DNA of 64,000 nucleotides from Falsibacillus albus (GCF_003668575.1 NZ_RCVZ01000017.1:19895-83894), one strand, 5' to 3'. Shown: positions 9,247-18,148, counted from the stretch's first letter. Notes: a model not told the origin generated them from the sequence alone. Translations and numbers: made by a program.

Positions 9247-9300
9247 CAAAAGGTGACAGGCACCATCCAATATCTGGATGGTGCCTGTCGCCTTTTTTTT
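9247..9300 (+). terminator. Terminator built from inverted GGTGACAGGCACC words
   Basis: GGTGACAGGCACC (9252-9264) and its near reverse complement GGTGCCTGTCGCC (9280-9292) form a stem of about 20 bp around a short loop, followed by eight T. Confidence 0.9.
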
Positions 9301-9337
9301 TGATGGGATGTATCGGCGGATACGGCTCAAGACCTAG

Positions 9338-9365
9338 TTGAAAATAAAGCGGAGGCTCGTTATGA
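9338..9365 (+). promoter_or_regulatory. Candidate lia operon promoter
   Basis: TTGAAA (9338-9343) and TTATGA (9360-9365) with a 16-bp spacer lie ~50 bp before liaI. In B. subtilis this promoter is activated by LiaR binding upstream; I could not identify a LiaR box here with confidence. Confidence 0.4.
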
Positions 9366-9414
9366 AAGCGAAGAAATCAAGGTAGGATAGAATCATAGAA
9401 AGGAGGAAGGAAAC

Positions 9415-9756
9415 ATGAGAAAAGTTGGTTTAGCGATAATCGGAGGGATAGCGGCAATCGTACTATTGACGCACGTGGGGCCACTCATCGGGTTGTTGAT
9501 CAGTTTGGTGCTTCTGTACTTCTCATTTAAAAAATTCATGGCAGCGGATTCTACCTTCAAGAAAATCGTGTGGGCGATCATCGGGGTGATCGCATTAACC
9601 GCTTCGGCATCCAACGTACCGGCAATCCTGGCAATCGCAGCTGCGGTGATCTTGTACATGGTCTATAAAAAGTGGAATGAACAAAAGAGCGAAAAGCAAG
9701 ACACATCCGATCCATTTCAAAACTTTGAAAAAGAATGGGGAAAACTTCAAAAGTAA
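9415..9756 (+). CDS. liaI: LiaI-family membrane protein
   Basis: A 113-residue protein with three to four hydrophobic segments (residues ~5-40 and ~50-85) and a charged cytoplasmic tail (NEQKSEKQDTSDPFQNFEKEW). In B. subtilis LiaI is the membrane anchor that recruits the PspA-like LiaH during cell-wall antibiotic stress. Assignment rests on topology plus position immediately before liaH and the rest of the lia genes; the sequence resembles the Listeria lmo0954-type membrane proteins. AAAGGAGGAAGGAAAC precedes the ATG. Confidence 0.78.
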   Translation: MRKVGLAIIGGIAAIVLLTHVGPLIGLLISLVLLYFSFKKFMAADSTFKKIVWAIIGVIALTASASNVPAILAIAAAVILYMVYKKWNEQKSEKQDTSDPFQNFEKEWGKLQK

Positions 9757-9811
9757 TGACTTCATTCATTTAATCGGAAGTGTTTGCTAGACTCAGGAAG
9801 GTCAACGCGGC

Positions 9812-9852
9812 CCCTTGAAAAGCGAACATCCTCAAGTAGAAAATACATCCAA
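9812..9852 (+). repeat. Fragment of dispersed repeat between liaI and liaH
   Basis: CCCCTTGAAAAGCGAACATCC followed by AAGTAGAAAATACATCC aligns with the right end of the family (CCCCTCGGAAAGCGAGCATCC, then GCAGCGGAAATCAACC) with several substitutions. Confidence 0.45.
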
Positions 9853-9872
9853 AATAAAAAGGAGAGAGTGGA

Positions 9873-10553
9873 ATGGGAAATTTATTTAGCAGGATTAAAC
9901 GAACAATCGAAGCGGATTTGCATGATATGCTTGATCAAAAGGAACAAAAGAATCCAATCGCCGTATTGAATCAATATTTGCGCCAATGTGAGGCGGAAAC
10001 CGAGAAAGTAAGAAAGCTGGTCGAGCGTCAATACCTTCTGAAAGAAGAATTTACAAAGGAATACCACCATGCCAAAGAGCTTTCCGCCAAACGTAAATAC
10101 CAAGCGGAAGTGGCACTTAAAGCAAGCGAACAAGACCTTCATGAATTCGCTTTGCAGGAACAGCTTCAATATGAAGAAAGATCGCGCTCCCTTCAAGCAT
10201 CACTAGTAAATGCCACTGAACAGCTTGAGCAGCTTGAGCGAAAGTACAATGAAATGAAGCACAAATTAAAAGATATGAATTTGAAGCGCCTTGAGTTGAT
10301 GGGAAGGGAGAACATGGCAAGAGCCCATCACCGAATGAATAAAGTGCTGGACAATAACGCTTATTCCTCTGGCTCCACTAATCATTTCGATGAAATGGAA
10401 TCGTATTTGGAGAGCCTGGAGCATCAGGTCACTTCGACATACTACCGCAATACAATCGATGCAAAGATCGCCAAGCTTGAAAGAGAAAATAAATTCGAAA
10501 ACGAGATTAAGCCGGAAAAAGAAAATAAATTGGAAGAAACACATTCTATTTAA
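9873..10553 (+). CDS. liaH: LiaH, PspA/IM30-family phage-shock protein
   Basis: A 226-residue, almost wholly alpha-helical coiled-coil protein. The N-terminus NLFSRIKRTIEADLHDMLDQ followed by KNPIAVLNQYLRQCE is the classical PspA/IM30 signature. Such proteins form large rings on the inner membrane face and protect it under envelope stress. AAAAAGGAGAGAGTGGA precedes the start. The 116-bp gap from liaI contains a degenerate right-end fragment of the dispersed repeat (9812-9852). A hairpin follows before liaF, suggesting that liaI-liaH is made in excess over liaF-liaS-liaR. Confidence 0.88.
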   Translation: MGNLFSRIKRTIEADLHDMLDQKEQKNPIAVLNQYLRQCEAETEKVRKLVERQYLLKEEFTKEYHHAKELSAKRKYQAEVALKASEQDLHEFALQEQLQYEERSRSLQASLVNATEQLEQLERKYNEMKHKLKDMNLKRLELMGRENMARAHHRMNKVLDNNAYSSGSTNHFDEMESYLESLEHQVTSTYYRNTIDAKIAKLERENKFENEIKPEKENKLEETHSI

Positions 10554-10574
10554 TAACTGAAACATGGTATTCTA

Positions 10575-10602
10575 AAAAGGCGTAGATCATCTGCGTCTTT
10601 TC
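10575..10602 (+). terminator. Attenuator-like hairpin between liaH and liaF
   Basis: AAAAGGCGTAGA pairs with TCTGCGTCTTTT over 12 positions (two G-U pairs) around the loop TCA, ending in four T. It is likely a leaky terminator separating a strong liaI-liaH message from liaF-liaS-liaR. Confidence 0.65.
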
Positions 10603-10618
10603 ATAGTGTAAGCCAGCG

Positions 10619-10685
10619 TTGGAAAGTCAGAATCATGCAGCGGAAATCAACCTTTAATGAATAGCAACAAACTGTCCGAATAGAG
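10619..10685 (+). repeat. Right-end fragment of dispersed repeat before liaF
   Basis: The run GCAGCGGAAATCAACC (10638-10653) plus TGAATAGCAACAAAC matches the right end and flank of the copy at 25850-26085. Confidence 0.7.
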
Positions 10686-10723
10686 CTAAATAAATTATTT
10701 GATAGAAAAGGAGGCGTTCCCTG

Positions 10724-11461
10724 ATGATGGATAAACTGAAAGGCGATGGATTAAGCTGGATCATCCTCATTGGCATACTGCTCCTGGTCTTCGAACTATC
10801 ATTCCATAACGGGGACGCTATTTTTTCCTTGCTCGTTGCAGGCGGCCTGATCTACCTTGGCAAGAAAAAAAAGGACAATGGAAATAAGAGAAACCTATTT
10901 TTTTGGATAGGGATCATCATCTTGATCGTCACCATCTTTAATTTGGTCACGTTCCGCTTATTGATCATTGCCATTATCGGCTACGCGGTCATCCAGTTTG
11001 CGAAATCAAAGCAGGAGCCGAAGGTCATCAAACCGAAAATCAACTTAGAAAAGAAGCCAAGGTCAAATGAGGCCATTTATATAAAAACACCGTATTTTAA
11101 AAATCAATGGTTCGGCAGCCAGGCAACGGTCGACCATCCATTTGAATGGGAAGATATCAACATTCAAGCGGGCGTGGGTGATACGATCATTGATTTGAGC
11201 AACACCGTTCTTCCTAATGGAGAAGCGGTTATTTTCATCAAAAACTTAATAGGGAATATAAAGATACTTGTCCCGTATGAAACGGAAATCAGCATCCGCC
11301 ATAGTGTAGTAGCGGGGGCTTCAACGATTTTTCAGCACCAGGAACACTCTTCTTTTAACCATACGGTCCACTTCCAAACAGAGGGCTATGAGCAAGCGGA
11401 ACAAAAGGTAAAGGTCATTACCTCCTTGCTCGTCGGAAACATAGAGGTGAAACGGGTATGA
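10724..11461 (+). CDS. liaF: LiaF, negative regulator of the LiaRS system
   Basis: A 245-residue protein with about three N-terminal hydrophobic segments (residues ~10-95) and a C-terminal globular domain typical of LiaF/VraT (for example IKNLIGNIKILVPYETEISI). LiaF keeps the LiaS kinase off without envelope stress. AAAAGGAGGCG precedes two consecutive ATG codons; the first has the better spacing. Its stop overlaps the liaS start by four bases (ATGA), indicating translational coupling. No liaG lies between liaH and liaF, unlike in B. subtilis. Confidence 0.9.
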   Translation: MMDKLKGDGLSWIILIGILLLVFELSFHNGDAIFSLLVAGGLIYLGKKKKDNGNKRNLFFWIGIIILIVTIFNLVTFRLLIIAIIGYAVIQFAKSKQEPKVIKPKINLEKKPRSNEAIYIKTPYFKNQWFGSQATVDHPFEWEDINIQAGVGDTIIDLSNTVLPNGEAVIFIKNLIGNIKILVPYETEISIRHSVVAGASTIFQHQEHSSFNHTVHFQTEGYEQAEQKVKVITSLLVGNIEVKRV

Positions 11462-12510
11462 GTATAATCAAGCGCCAGATGATCGTGTCCTGTTTCATGG
11501 CCATTGTTTCGGTTCTTGTCTTTTCCACGCTTTATTTTTATGCTTTTCCGCTAAGCGATTGGTCTACTTTATGGGAGCGGCAGATTCTTGATTTTCCCTT
11601 TATCCTGGTTGTTCCATTGGCCGGTTTACTGATTGGGATTGTGTCGGGACTCGCATCCGGCATTGCGTGGAAAAAGCAGCTTTCGCAAATAAAGGGTGAA
11701 ATCTCCTTATTGGTCGGCGGACAGGTTCCAAAAAGAACGGAAGCCTCAAAGATTACAGAAATTGCTTCGATTGAACAGCAGATCGATAAGTTGAAAGTCC
11801 AAATCAGTGAGCAGACAAAGCTATCCCAGAAGCTCGCAACAGAAAAAGCCGAGGTTCAGGAGAAAAGAATCCAAGAGCTCGTTTCGCAGGAAAGGAACAG
11901 GCTAGCCCGAGAGCTTCATGATTCGGTCAGCCAGCAGCTGTTTGCGGCATCGATGCTTATGTCCGCCATCAATGAAACAAATCCTTCTCCGAGCAGCGCC
12001 GAATCAAAGCAATTGAAGATGGTGGAGCAAATGATCCACCAATCTCAGCTGGAAATGCGTGCCCTCTTATTGCATCTTCGTCCGGTGGCATTGAAAGGAA
12101 AGTCATTGGAAGAAGGAATTCAGGAGCTATTAATCGAATTATCCCAAAAGGTCCCAATGGAATTACATTGGAAAATAGAGCCGCTTGCTTTGGATAAAGG
12201 GGTTGAAGACCATTTATTCCGAATCCTTCAGGAATCCGTTTCCAACACACTGCGGCACGCAAAAGCCTCCAGCCTGAATGTCCTCCTCATTGAGCGGGAC
12301 AGCTTGATCATCCTGCGCATTTCAGATGATGGGGTTGGATTTGATGTAGAGAAGGAGAAGGAGAAGGCAGGTTCCTACGGTCTTCAAAACATGAGGGAGC
12401 GGGCACTCGAAATCGGCGGAACGATGAAAATCGTCAGCCTGCCGAACAAAGGAACCCGCCTGGAAGTACGCGTACCAAAGATTTCGTTGGAAGGAGAAAT
12501 AAATGATTAG
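11458..12510 (+). CDS. liaS: LiaS sensor histidine kinase
   Basis: A 350-residue kinase with two N-terminal membrane helices (residues ~10-30 and ~42-66), a short linker/coiled coil, a HisKA_3 dimerisation domain with [11 protein letters not shown] (phospho-acceptor His154) and a C-terminal ATPase domain with DDGVGFDV and [12 protein letters not shown]. The very short extracytoplasmic loop is typical of intramembrane-sensing kinases responding to lipid-II antibiotics. Overlaps liaF by 4 bp and liaR by 8 bp. Confidence 0.93.
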   Translation: MSIIKRQMIVSCFMAIVSVLVFSTLYFYAFPLSDWSTLWERQILDFPFILVVPLAGLLIGIVSGLASGIAWKKQLSQIKGEISLLVGGQVPKRTEASKITEIASIEQQIDKLKVQISEQTKLSQKLATEKAEVQEKRIQELVSQERNRLARELHDSVSQQLFAASMLMSAINETNPSPSSAESKQLKMVEQMIHQSQLEMRALLLHLRPVALKGKSLEEGIQELLIELSQKVPMELHWKIEPLALDKGVEDHLFRILQESVSNTLRHAKASSLNVLLIERDSLIILRISDDGVGFDVEKEKEKAGSYGLQNMRERALEIGGTMKIVSLPNKGTRLEVRVPKISLEGEIND

Positions 12511-13135
12511 AGTATTATTTGTCGATGACCATGAAATGGTGAGAATAGGGGTATCGGCCTTCCTTTCTTCCCAGCCTGACATTGATGTCGTCGGGGAAGC
12601 GGATAACGGCGAGAAGGCAATCGAACTGGCGATGGAGTTGAAGCCCGATATTATATTGATGGATTTGGTCATGCCGGAGATGGACGGAATCGAGGCGACA
12701 AGAACGATTGTCTCCAAGTGGCCGGAAGCGAAAATCATCATCGTGACAAGCTTCCTGGATGATGAAAAAGTGTACCCAGCCTTAGAGGCAGGGGCAACGA
12801 GCTATATGCTGAAAACCTCGAAAGCCAGTGAAATTGCCGATGCCGTCCGTGCAACCTATAAAGGACAATCCATTTTGGAGCCGGAGGTCACAGGGAAGAT
12901 GATGGCAAAAATGAGGCAAAGGGATGCCAGGGAACTGCATGAAGATCTGACCAACAGGGAATTGGAAATCCTGCTTTTAATGGCAGAGGGCAAGACGAAC
13001 CAAGAAATTGCCGATGAATTATTCATTGCCTTGAAAACGGCGAAGACGCATGTCAGCAATATTTTAAGCAAGCTGAACGTACAGGACCGGACCCAGGCAG
13101 TCATCTATGCCTTCAAGCATTCGCTCGTCAAATGA
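12503..13135 (+). CDS. liaR: LiaR response regulator (NarL/LuxR type)
   Basis: A 210-residue regulator: receiver domain with DDHEMVR and phospho-acceptor Asp54 ([12 protein letters not shown]), then a LuxR-type helix-turn-helix ([20 protein letters not shown] and the following [12 protein letters not shown]). It activates the lia promoter in the homologous system. It is the last gene of the operon and is followed by a terminator hairpin. Confidence 0.94.
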   Translation: MIRVLFVDDHEMVRIGVSAFLSSQPDIDVVGEADNGEKAIELAMELKPDIILMDLVMPEMDGIEATRTIVSKWPEAKIIIVTSFLDDEKVYPALEAGATSYMLKTSKASEIADAVRATYKGQSILEPEVTGKMMAKMRQRDARELHEDLTNRELEILLLMAEGKTNQEIADELFIALKTAKTHVSNILSKLNVQDRTQAVIYAFKHSLVK

Positions 13136-13159
13136 CTGAAAGACCTACATAAGGGGAAA

Positions 13160-13206
13160 AAGAGGCGATCCCATGGAAGCTGCGGGAAGGCCTCTTGTTT
13201 GTTTTG
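13160..13206 (+). terminator. Terminator after liaR
   Basis: AAGAGGC/GCCTCTT outer stem with an inner TCCC/GGGA pairing, followed by a T-rich run (TGTTTGTTTTG). Confidence 0.65.
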
Positions 13207-13212
13207 CTTGCG

Positions 13213-13416
13213 CTAAAACAAGCCCGGAGAATATTTAATGAAGTAATACAAAACATATAACCAGCTGAAGATACCGTGGATGATGGCCCAGCCTATCGAT
13301 TTATAGGCGGTGTAGGAAATGACCATGGCCAGACAGCTTCCAAAACTTATCCCGTTCTTCACGACCGTAGAAGTGCGCTTGTACCTCTTTACTTTAATAT
13401 CTTTTTCAAAATCCAA
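13213..13416 (-). CDS. Small conserved membrane protein, function unknown
   Basis: A 67-residue protein with a basic, hydrophilic N-terminus (KVKRYKRTS) and two hydrophobic segments around residues 23-40 and 43-60. The start is TTG 13416, with GAGGGGGG 7 bp upstream; there is no ATG at the N-terminus. I do not recognise a named family, although similar short membrane proteins are common in Bacillaceae. Convergent with liaR. Confidence 0.65.
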   Translation of the reverse strand: MDFEKDIKVKRYKRTSTVVKNGISFGSCLAMVISYTAYKSIGWAIIHGIFSWLYVLYYFIKYSPGLF

Positions 13417-13601
13417 GCAAAGGCCCCCCTCATTCAGTTAATGACCAGTCCAATAATATTGATATGAAGCAGCAGGAGTGAACATGTGTCGGTTCTGTGT
13501 TTATCATAACAAAAATCAAGGTATTTTTTTCCTTTTATTATGGAATATACTAAAAAATAATTGTTCATGGAAGCTCAATACAGAGGAGGGAATAAGCCGA
13601 A

Positions 13602-14507
13602 ATGCCGAATATTTGGGATGCTGAAATCGTTGTTTCAGAAGCATTGGCAAAAGAGTTGATCGGAGAGCAGTTCCCTCGGATTGCACCTGTCGCGGCCCGG
13701 AAAATGGGGGAAGGCTTCGATAATACCATCTATGAAATAAATGAATCGTTAATATTCAGGTTTCCAAGGAGGGAAATCGCTGTTGAGCTCCTGTGCATAG
13801 AGGGCAAGCTTCTACCTGCCATTGGAGATTCGCTTAGCCTTCCGATTCCAATTCCTATGTTTTATGGGAAGCCATCCATGAAATATCCGTGGCCATTCAT
13901 CGGCTATGCGAAAGTGGAGGGGGATGTCCCGAGAAATTTGAAAAGAGAAGACCATGCAAAGTCAGGTTCTTTATTGGGGGGATTTTTGAAAGAGCTACAC
14001 GCGTTTCCCATCGAGAAAGCTATAGAATTAGACACACCTTATGATCAATTGGATCGGGTAAATATCAGAAAAAGAAAAGAAAGGCTAATGGATCATTACA
14101 AACGAATCGTTGATAAAGGATTATGGGAGGAGCATGAAGTTCTTCTTCAGTATTTGAATGAGCTTCAACCTGTAGGGCCGGGAGGAAAGCAGGTGCTTTG
14201 CCACGGGGATCTGCATATCAATAACATCTTAGTCGGAAATGACAGAAGGGTATCAGGGATCATCGATTGGGGCGATGTTCATATCGGGCATCCTGCCGTC
14301 GATCTATCCATTGCCTATTCCTATTTGCCCAAGGAGTCAAGGGAAGCGTTTTTTGAAGAATATGGGTCCGTGGAAAAAGAAGACAAGCTCCTTGCTCGAT
14401 TCAAGGCTGTCTATACTTCTGCCGTCCTGCTGATCTATGGGGAAGACGTAAAGGATCAAGGGCTCATGGAAGCGGCGAAAAAATCGCTCGCCTATTCGCT
14501 GGAATGA
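13602..14507 (+). CDS. Aminoglycoside phosphotransferase (APH)-family protein
   Basis: A 301-residue protein-kinase-fold small-molecule kinase. Seen: an N-lobe with EGFDNTIYEINESLIFRFPRR, the catalytic loop HGDLHINNILV (residues ~205-215) and the metal-binding IDWGDVHIGHPAVDLSIAYS. The family includes antibiotic (aminoglycoside, macrolide) and sugar or homoserine kinases; the substrate cannot be read from sequence. Monocistronic, preceded by GAGGAGGGAATAAG and followed by a terminator. Chromosomal APH-like genes of this type often give no clinically relevant resistance, so I do not call it a resistance gene. Confidence 0.82.
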   Translation: MPNIWDAEIVVSEALAKELIGEQFPRIAPVAARKMGEGFDNTIYEINESLIFRFPRREIAVELLCIEGKLLPAIGDSLSLPIPIPMFYGKPSMKYPWPFIGYAKVEGDVPRNLKREDHAKSGSLLGGFLKELHAFPIEKAIELDTPYDQLDRVNIRKRKERLMDHYKRIVDKGLWEEHEVLLQYLNELQPVGPGGKQVLCHGDLHINNILVGNDRRVSGIIDWGDVHIGHPAVDLSIAYSYLPKESREAFFEEYGSVEKEDKLLARFKAVYTSAVLLIYGEDVKDQGLMEAAKKSLAYSLE

Positions 14508-14512
14508 AGTTC

Positions 14513-14541
14513 GATCCAGGTAAACACTGGATTTCTCTTTC
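14513..14541 (+). terminator. Terminator after the APH-family gene
   Basis: ATCCAG/CTGGAT stem with a 7-base loop, followed by a T-rich run. Confidence 0.5.
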
Positions 14542-14681
14542 CTATTTTTATGTAGTATAATTAATATATCCATTTTTATGGTAGTTTGCTCTCAAACGCT
14601 AAATAAGGTATGATAGTAATTGTTTTTATTGCAGATACAATAGTAGATTAATTACTAATTTAATAGAGGTGGAGTAGTAGA

Positions 14682-15395
14682 ATGGATGGAAATTTTGTTT
14701 TAGGAATGGCTTTTTCCGGAGCGGCCATTTTAGTATTGTTGAAAATCATCGCCCTGGATATCATCCTATCTGGCGACAATGCAGTAGTAATCGCAATGGC
14801 AACGCGCACGCTCCCGAAAGAACAGCAGAACAAAGCGATCTTTTGGGGAACAGGTGGCGCAGTCATTTTAAGGATAATTTTTGCGGCAGTCATCGTATTC
14901 CTTTTGAAATTGCCGTTTGTCAATATCATAGGCGGCCTGCTTCTTTTATGGATTGCTTATAAAGTGTTGGTAGAAGAAGAAGGAGATGCGGATATTAAAG
15001 CACATAGCGGACTAATGAAAGCGATCGGGACCATCATTGTGGCGGATGCCATCATGAGCCTTGATAACGTAATGGCTGTTGCAGGTGCAGCAGACGGACA
15101 CATCGTCATGATTGCCATCGGTGTATTTATCAGCATCCCAATCATGATCTTTGCTTCCAAGCTGATCGTAAGCCTTATGGAGCGTTTTAAATGGATTGCC
15201 TATGCAGGTGCTGGAATCTTGGCCTGGACAGCAGGCGAAATGATTCTCAAGGATGATCATGTGAATGACTTCCTCAGCTTGACGCACGGATTGAAATACA
15301 TCATTGTCGGCTGCATCACAGTCATCACATTGGTTCTAGGTTACTCCAAAAACAAGAAAACAGAAGAAGAGAAAGAAAAAGAGCAAACAGCCTAA
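14682..15395 (+). CDS. TerC-family membrane protein (metal exporter type)
   Basis: A 237-residue polytopic protein with about seven helices. The conserved acidic motifs SGDNAVVIAMAT (residues ~28-39) and ADAIMSLDNVMAVAGAA (residues ~121-137) are the duplicated DN motifs of TerC proteins, which in B. subtilis (YceF/MeeF, YkoY/MeeY) export Mn2+ to metalate secreted enzymes. The C-terminus is a charged tail (KNKKTEEEKEKEQ). I looked for a yybP-ykoY manganese riboswitch in the 170-bp leader and see none. Followed by a strong terminator. Confidence 0.88.
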   Translation: MDGNFVLGMAFSGAAILVLLKIIALDIILSGDNAVVIAMATRTLPKEQQNKAIFWGTGGAVILRIIFAAVIVFLLKLPFVNIIGGLLLLWIAYKVLVEEEGDADIKAHSGLMKAIGTIIVADAIMSLDNVMAVAGAADGHIVMIAIGVFISIPIMIFASKLIVSLMERFKWIAYAGAGILAWTAGEMILKDDHVNDFLSLTHGLKYIIVGCITVITLVLGYSKNKKTEEEKEKEQTA

Positions 15396-15406
15396 TGAAA
15401 CGGAAC

Positions 15407-15443
15407 GGGGATGTCCAAATAACTTTTGGACATCCCCTTTTTT
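15407..15443 (+). terminator. Terminator after the TerC gene
   Basis: GGGGATGTCCAAA / TTTGGACATCCCC, a perfect 13-bp stem, followed by six T. Confidence 0.92.
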
Positions 15444-15462
15444 GCGTGGGCCCAGGCACTGG

Positions 15463-15621
15463 TTACGTTTCAGTATCCTCCTGCTGGGCGTCTTCCGGGT
15501 TGGGATCGATGCGTTCAGCATCGGCAGGGTTCAACGTCCTCCTCAAAAAATGAATGAAAAAGCCACCGATACATCCCAATAAAATGGCAAGCATGATCGT
15601 CGTGATCCACCAATTTACCAA
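15463..15621 (-). CDS. Short membrane protein, function unknown
   Basis: A 52-residue peptide beginning at TTG 15621 (AGGGGGAATGGAG upstream). Residues 2-28 form one hydrophobic helix (VNWWITTIMLAILLGCIGGF) followed by basic FIHFLRR and an acidic tail (NPEDAQQEDTET). One N-in membrane segment with an acidic tail; no family recognised. The stretch 15622-15951 beyond it holds no further gene that I can support. Confidence 0.55.
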   Translation of the reverse strand: MVNWWITTIMLAILLGCIGGFFIHFLRRTLNPADAERIDPNPEDAQQEDTET

Positions 15622-15951
15622 GCTCCATTCCCCCTTTATTTACATATATGCCGAGCCGTATGTTTTCTTTCTTATTATTGGATGGTCGCAGGAAAATTTG
15701 AGTGGTGCGGTGCTTATTTTGATAGAGGAAGAAATGAGGGGAACGCGGGGGACACCGTGTTGGAAGGGGATTGGGAGGAAAAGAGAAGGAATCGCGCAGT
15801 TTGAGGTGAGTCGAGGGAGAAACGGGATTTAATCTTCAGTTGATAGGCTTGTTTTGATGCGTTCAAATCGGTCTCCCAAATTTTTTTGCAATATATGTAA
15901 CTCTTTTCCATCTTATACGTCAATATAAGTACAAGGGGAAGGAGTTTGCAC

Positions 15952-16464
15952 ATGTTGAAGCCAATCCTGATTTTCAAAGAGAATTTCTTTGCTGCCGGTA
16001 TATCTGAAATTTTTAATATTCAAGGCGAGAAAGTGGGGAGCTTGGACCTGAAGAGCGCTTTTTCATCGGGTGTTGATATCGTGGATGAAAATGAGGCTTT
16101 ATTGGTTGGGGGGAGAATCAAGTTCTTCTCTAATAAATGGGGGATCGTAAACGATGGCGGCGACGAGATTGGCTGCTTGAGCGAGGTCTTTTCATTTTTT
16201 TCGAAAAGGTATGAGTATGAAGCATTTAACCGAGGGAAATTTTCCATTGAGTCCGATGCTTTTTTGAAGGAATATCGCATGATCGATGAGTATGGTCAGA
16301 AGATGGCTCATTTTGAAAGGACGAATGGTTTCTTTGAATCGGCCGCGTTTCGCCTCACGAACCAATCTGATGTGATTTCCAGCATGGAGATGGTGCTGGT
16401 TGTGCTTGGGGTGCACTGGCTTAAGCGAAGGAAAGACGGCGGTGCTGCGTCTGCGAGTATATAA
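15952..16464 (+). CDS. Uncharacterised protein, possible tubby C-terminal/LURP-one-like fold
   Basis: A 170-residue soluble protein; start ATG 15952, with AAGGAG 7 bp upstream. The alternating hydrophobic pattern and segments such as GKFSIESDAFLKEYRMIDEY recall LURP-one-related/tubby-C-like beta-barrel proteins (B. subtilis YxjI type), but this is a weak resemblance. No signal peptide or membrane helix. Convergent with the carbonic anhydrase and sharing its terminator. Confidence 0.6.
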   Translation: MLKPILIFKENFFAAGISEIFNIQGEKVGSLDLKSAFSSGVDIVDENEALLVGGRIKFFSNKWGIVNDGGDEIGCLSEVFSFFSKRYEYEAFNRGKFSIESDAFLKEYRMIDEYGQKMAHFERTNGFFESAAFRLTNQSDVISSMEMVLVVLGVHWLKRRKDGGAASASI

Positions 16465-16505
16465 AAAAGGTCCAATCCCAATCTGTATGGGACGGACCTT
16501 TTTTC
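16463..16505. terminator. Bidirectional terminator
   Basis: AAAAAAGGTCC...GGACCTTTTTT with an inner TCCCA/TGGGA pairing serves both convergent genes. Confidence 0.85.
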
Positions 16506-16509
16506 ATTC

Positions 16510-17073
16510 TTATTTTGAATAGCCGTCGACTAAAAGATCGAGTTTTCCGCTTTCAGGATTGATGATTAGACCGTGTACAGGGATTTTTGGATCCATCAAA
16601 GGATGGTTCCTGATCATGTTGACGCTGTTCAATACGTTATCTTCCGGGCTGTCGAAGCCTTTGAGAAATTCCTTAGGGTCGATGCCTGAGTAGGTCAGCG
16701 TATCGATCGTTTCTTGTGGAATGCCGCGGTCCAGCATTTTTTGAAGTGTTGCATCGCTTTTGATTGCGGCCATTCCGCAGTCATAGTGTCCGACTACGAA
16801 AACTTCATCTGCCTGCAGTTCGTATACCGCTACTAATATGCTGCGCATGATTGAGCCAAAAGGGTGGCTGACAGTGGCCCCTGCGTTTTTGACGATTTTT
16901 ACATCACCGTTTTTGAGGTTCATGGATTTTGGCATAAGCTCGACCAATCTTGTGTCCATGCATCCGAAGATAACCATTTTTTTATCGGGAAACTTCGTTG
17001 TGGTGAATGCTTCATACTTTTTGTCAGCTACGAATTGTTCATTATAGTCTAGAATTTCGCTTAGTAATGTCAT
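16510..17073 (-). CDS. ytiB: Beta-class carbonic anhydrase (YtiB-like)
   Basis: A 187-residue cytosolic enzyme for CO2/bicarbonate interconversion, the same length as B. subtilis YtiB. Zinc ligands are visible: Cys and the Asp-Arg dyad in FGCMDTRL (residues ~37-44) and His/Cys in VGHYDCGM (residues ~97-104). Start ATG 17073 with AAAAAGGGAGATTT upstream. The divergent region to the next gene includes an AT-only palindrome (17090-17117). Confidence 0.9.
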   Translation of the reverse strand: MTLLSEILDYNEQFVADKKYEAFTTTKFPDKKMVIFGCMDTRLVELMPKSMNLKNGDVKIVKNAGATVSHPFGSIMRSILVAVYELQADEVFVVGHYDCGMAAIKSDATLQKMLDRGIPQETIDTLTYSGIDPKEFLKGFDSPEDNVLNSVNMIRNHPLMDPKIPVHGLIINPESGKLDLLVDGYSK

Positions 17074-17212
17074 TTTAAATCTCCCTTTTTTTATTTTATT
17101 ATATTATATAAAATAAATGGAATCTAATCATCTGCCACTATTCGCATAAAAATTGTCATAATAAGTTGATTACATTATCATGTAAGAAAGAACGTTATCG
17201 GGGGTATCAACC

Positions 17213-18148
17213 ATGAAGAAAATCTATATCATCCATGAAAACAGCGATTGGACGGTGCATTTGACAGATCGATTGGACGAGCTTGGCCTTCCTTATGAAG
17301 AGTGGTTTTTGGACAAAGGAATTGTAGAGTTGGATGGAACGCCGCCGGAAGGTGTGTTTTATAATCGGATCAGTGCATCTTCACATACAAGAAATCATCG
17401 GTACGCACCTGAATTGACGGAATCGGTGCTTGGCTGGCTTGAGTACCATGACAGGATTGTCCTCAATGGAAGCAGGGCTATCCGGCTCGAGGTCAGCAAG
17501 GTGCACCAATATATGAAATTGAAGCAATTCGGAATCCAGACTCCTAAGACGATCGCGGCGGTCGGGAAAGAAGAAATCATCGACGCGGCAAGAAAGCTTG
17601 GCAAAACGCCTTTCATCACCAAGCATAATCGTGCAGGCAAAGGGCTTGGGGTTCAGCTGTTTCACTCAATGGAAGCATTGGAGGAATACGTTCACAGTGG
17701 TCAATTTGAAGAGTCAATCGATGGAATCACGTTGATTCAAGAATACATACAATCTCCGGATCAATCGATCACACGCTGTGAATTTATCGGAGGAAAGTTC
17801 ATCTATGCCGTGAAGGTCGATACATCGGAAGGATTTGAACTCTGCCCTGCCGATGCATGTAAGATAGAGGATGCATACTGTCCTGTGGGAGAAAACGATG
17901 CTGAAAAACCTAAGTTTGAAATCATCGAGGACTTTGAGCATCCGATTATTCAGCGGTATGAGGCATTTCTGAAAGAAAGCGGAATTGATATCGCAGGCAT
18001 CGAAATGATCGAAAATGCCGATGGAGACATCTTCACCTATGATGTCAATACAAACACGAACTATAATTCCGATGCTGAGAAAATAGCGGGGAAATACGGC
18101 ATGCTAGAGCTTGCAAAGTTCCTGGGCGCTAAGCTGAATCAAATTTAA
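17213..18148 (+). CDS. RimK-like ATP-grasp ligase
   Basis: A 311-residue ATP-grasp enzyme. Seen: a pre-ATP-grasp N-terminal domain (YIIHENSDWT), the ATP-binding region with PFITKHNRAGKGLGVQLF (residues ~124-141) and the metal/ATP C-terminal part with IFTYDVNTNTNYNS. RimK-like ligases attach an amino acid (often glutamate) to a carboxylate acceptor such as a peptide, protein or cofactor. The acceptor here is unknown and no partner peptide gene is visible. Preceded by GGGGGTATCAACC, a weak ribosome site. Confidence 0.82.
   Translation: MKKIYIIHENSDWTVHLTDRLDELGLPYEEWFLDKGIVELDGTPPEGVFYNRISASSHTRNHRYAPELTESVLGWLEYHDRIVLNGSRAIRLEVSKVHQYMKLKQFGIQTPKTIAAVGKEEIIDAARKLGKTPFITKHNRAGKGLGVQLFHSMEALEEYVHSGQFEESIDGITLIQEYIQSPDQSITRCEFIGGKFIYAVKVDTSEGFELCPADACKIEDAYCPVGENDAEKPKFEIIEDFEHPIIQRYEAFLKESGIDIAGIEMIENADGDIFTYDVNTNTNYNSDAEKIAGKYGMLELAKFLGAKLNQI

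Noticed and set aside
13602..14507. Aminoglycoside resistance gene
   Set aside because: Only the broad APH fold is visible; nothing in sequence or context (no mobile element) supports a specific resistance function.
14508..14681. yybP-ykoY manganese riboswitch before the TerC gene
   Set aside because: The conserved GGGGAGUA-type core and paired CUUUG-type loops are not present in this leader.
15554..15832. 92-codon open frame on the plus strand downstream of the TerC gene
   Set aside because: It overlaps the more convincing small membrane-protein gene on the other strand (15463-15621), lacks a ribosome site and has a low-complexity Gly/Arg end.
17090..17117. AT-only palindrome between carbonic anhydrase and RimK-like genes as an operator
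   Set aside because: Long A/T palindromes arise easily in this base composition. There is no regulator next to it, so I mention it only in the gene entry.
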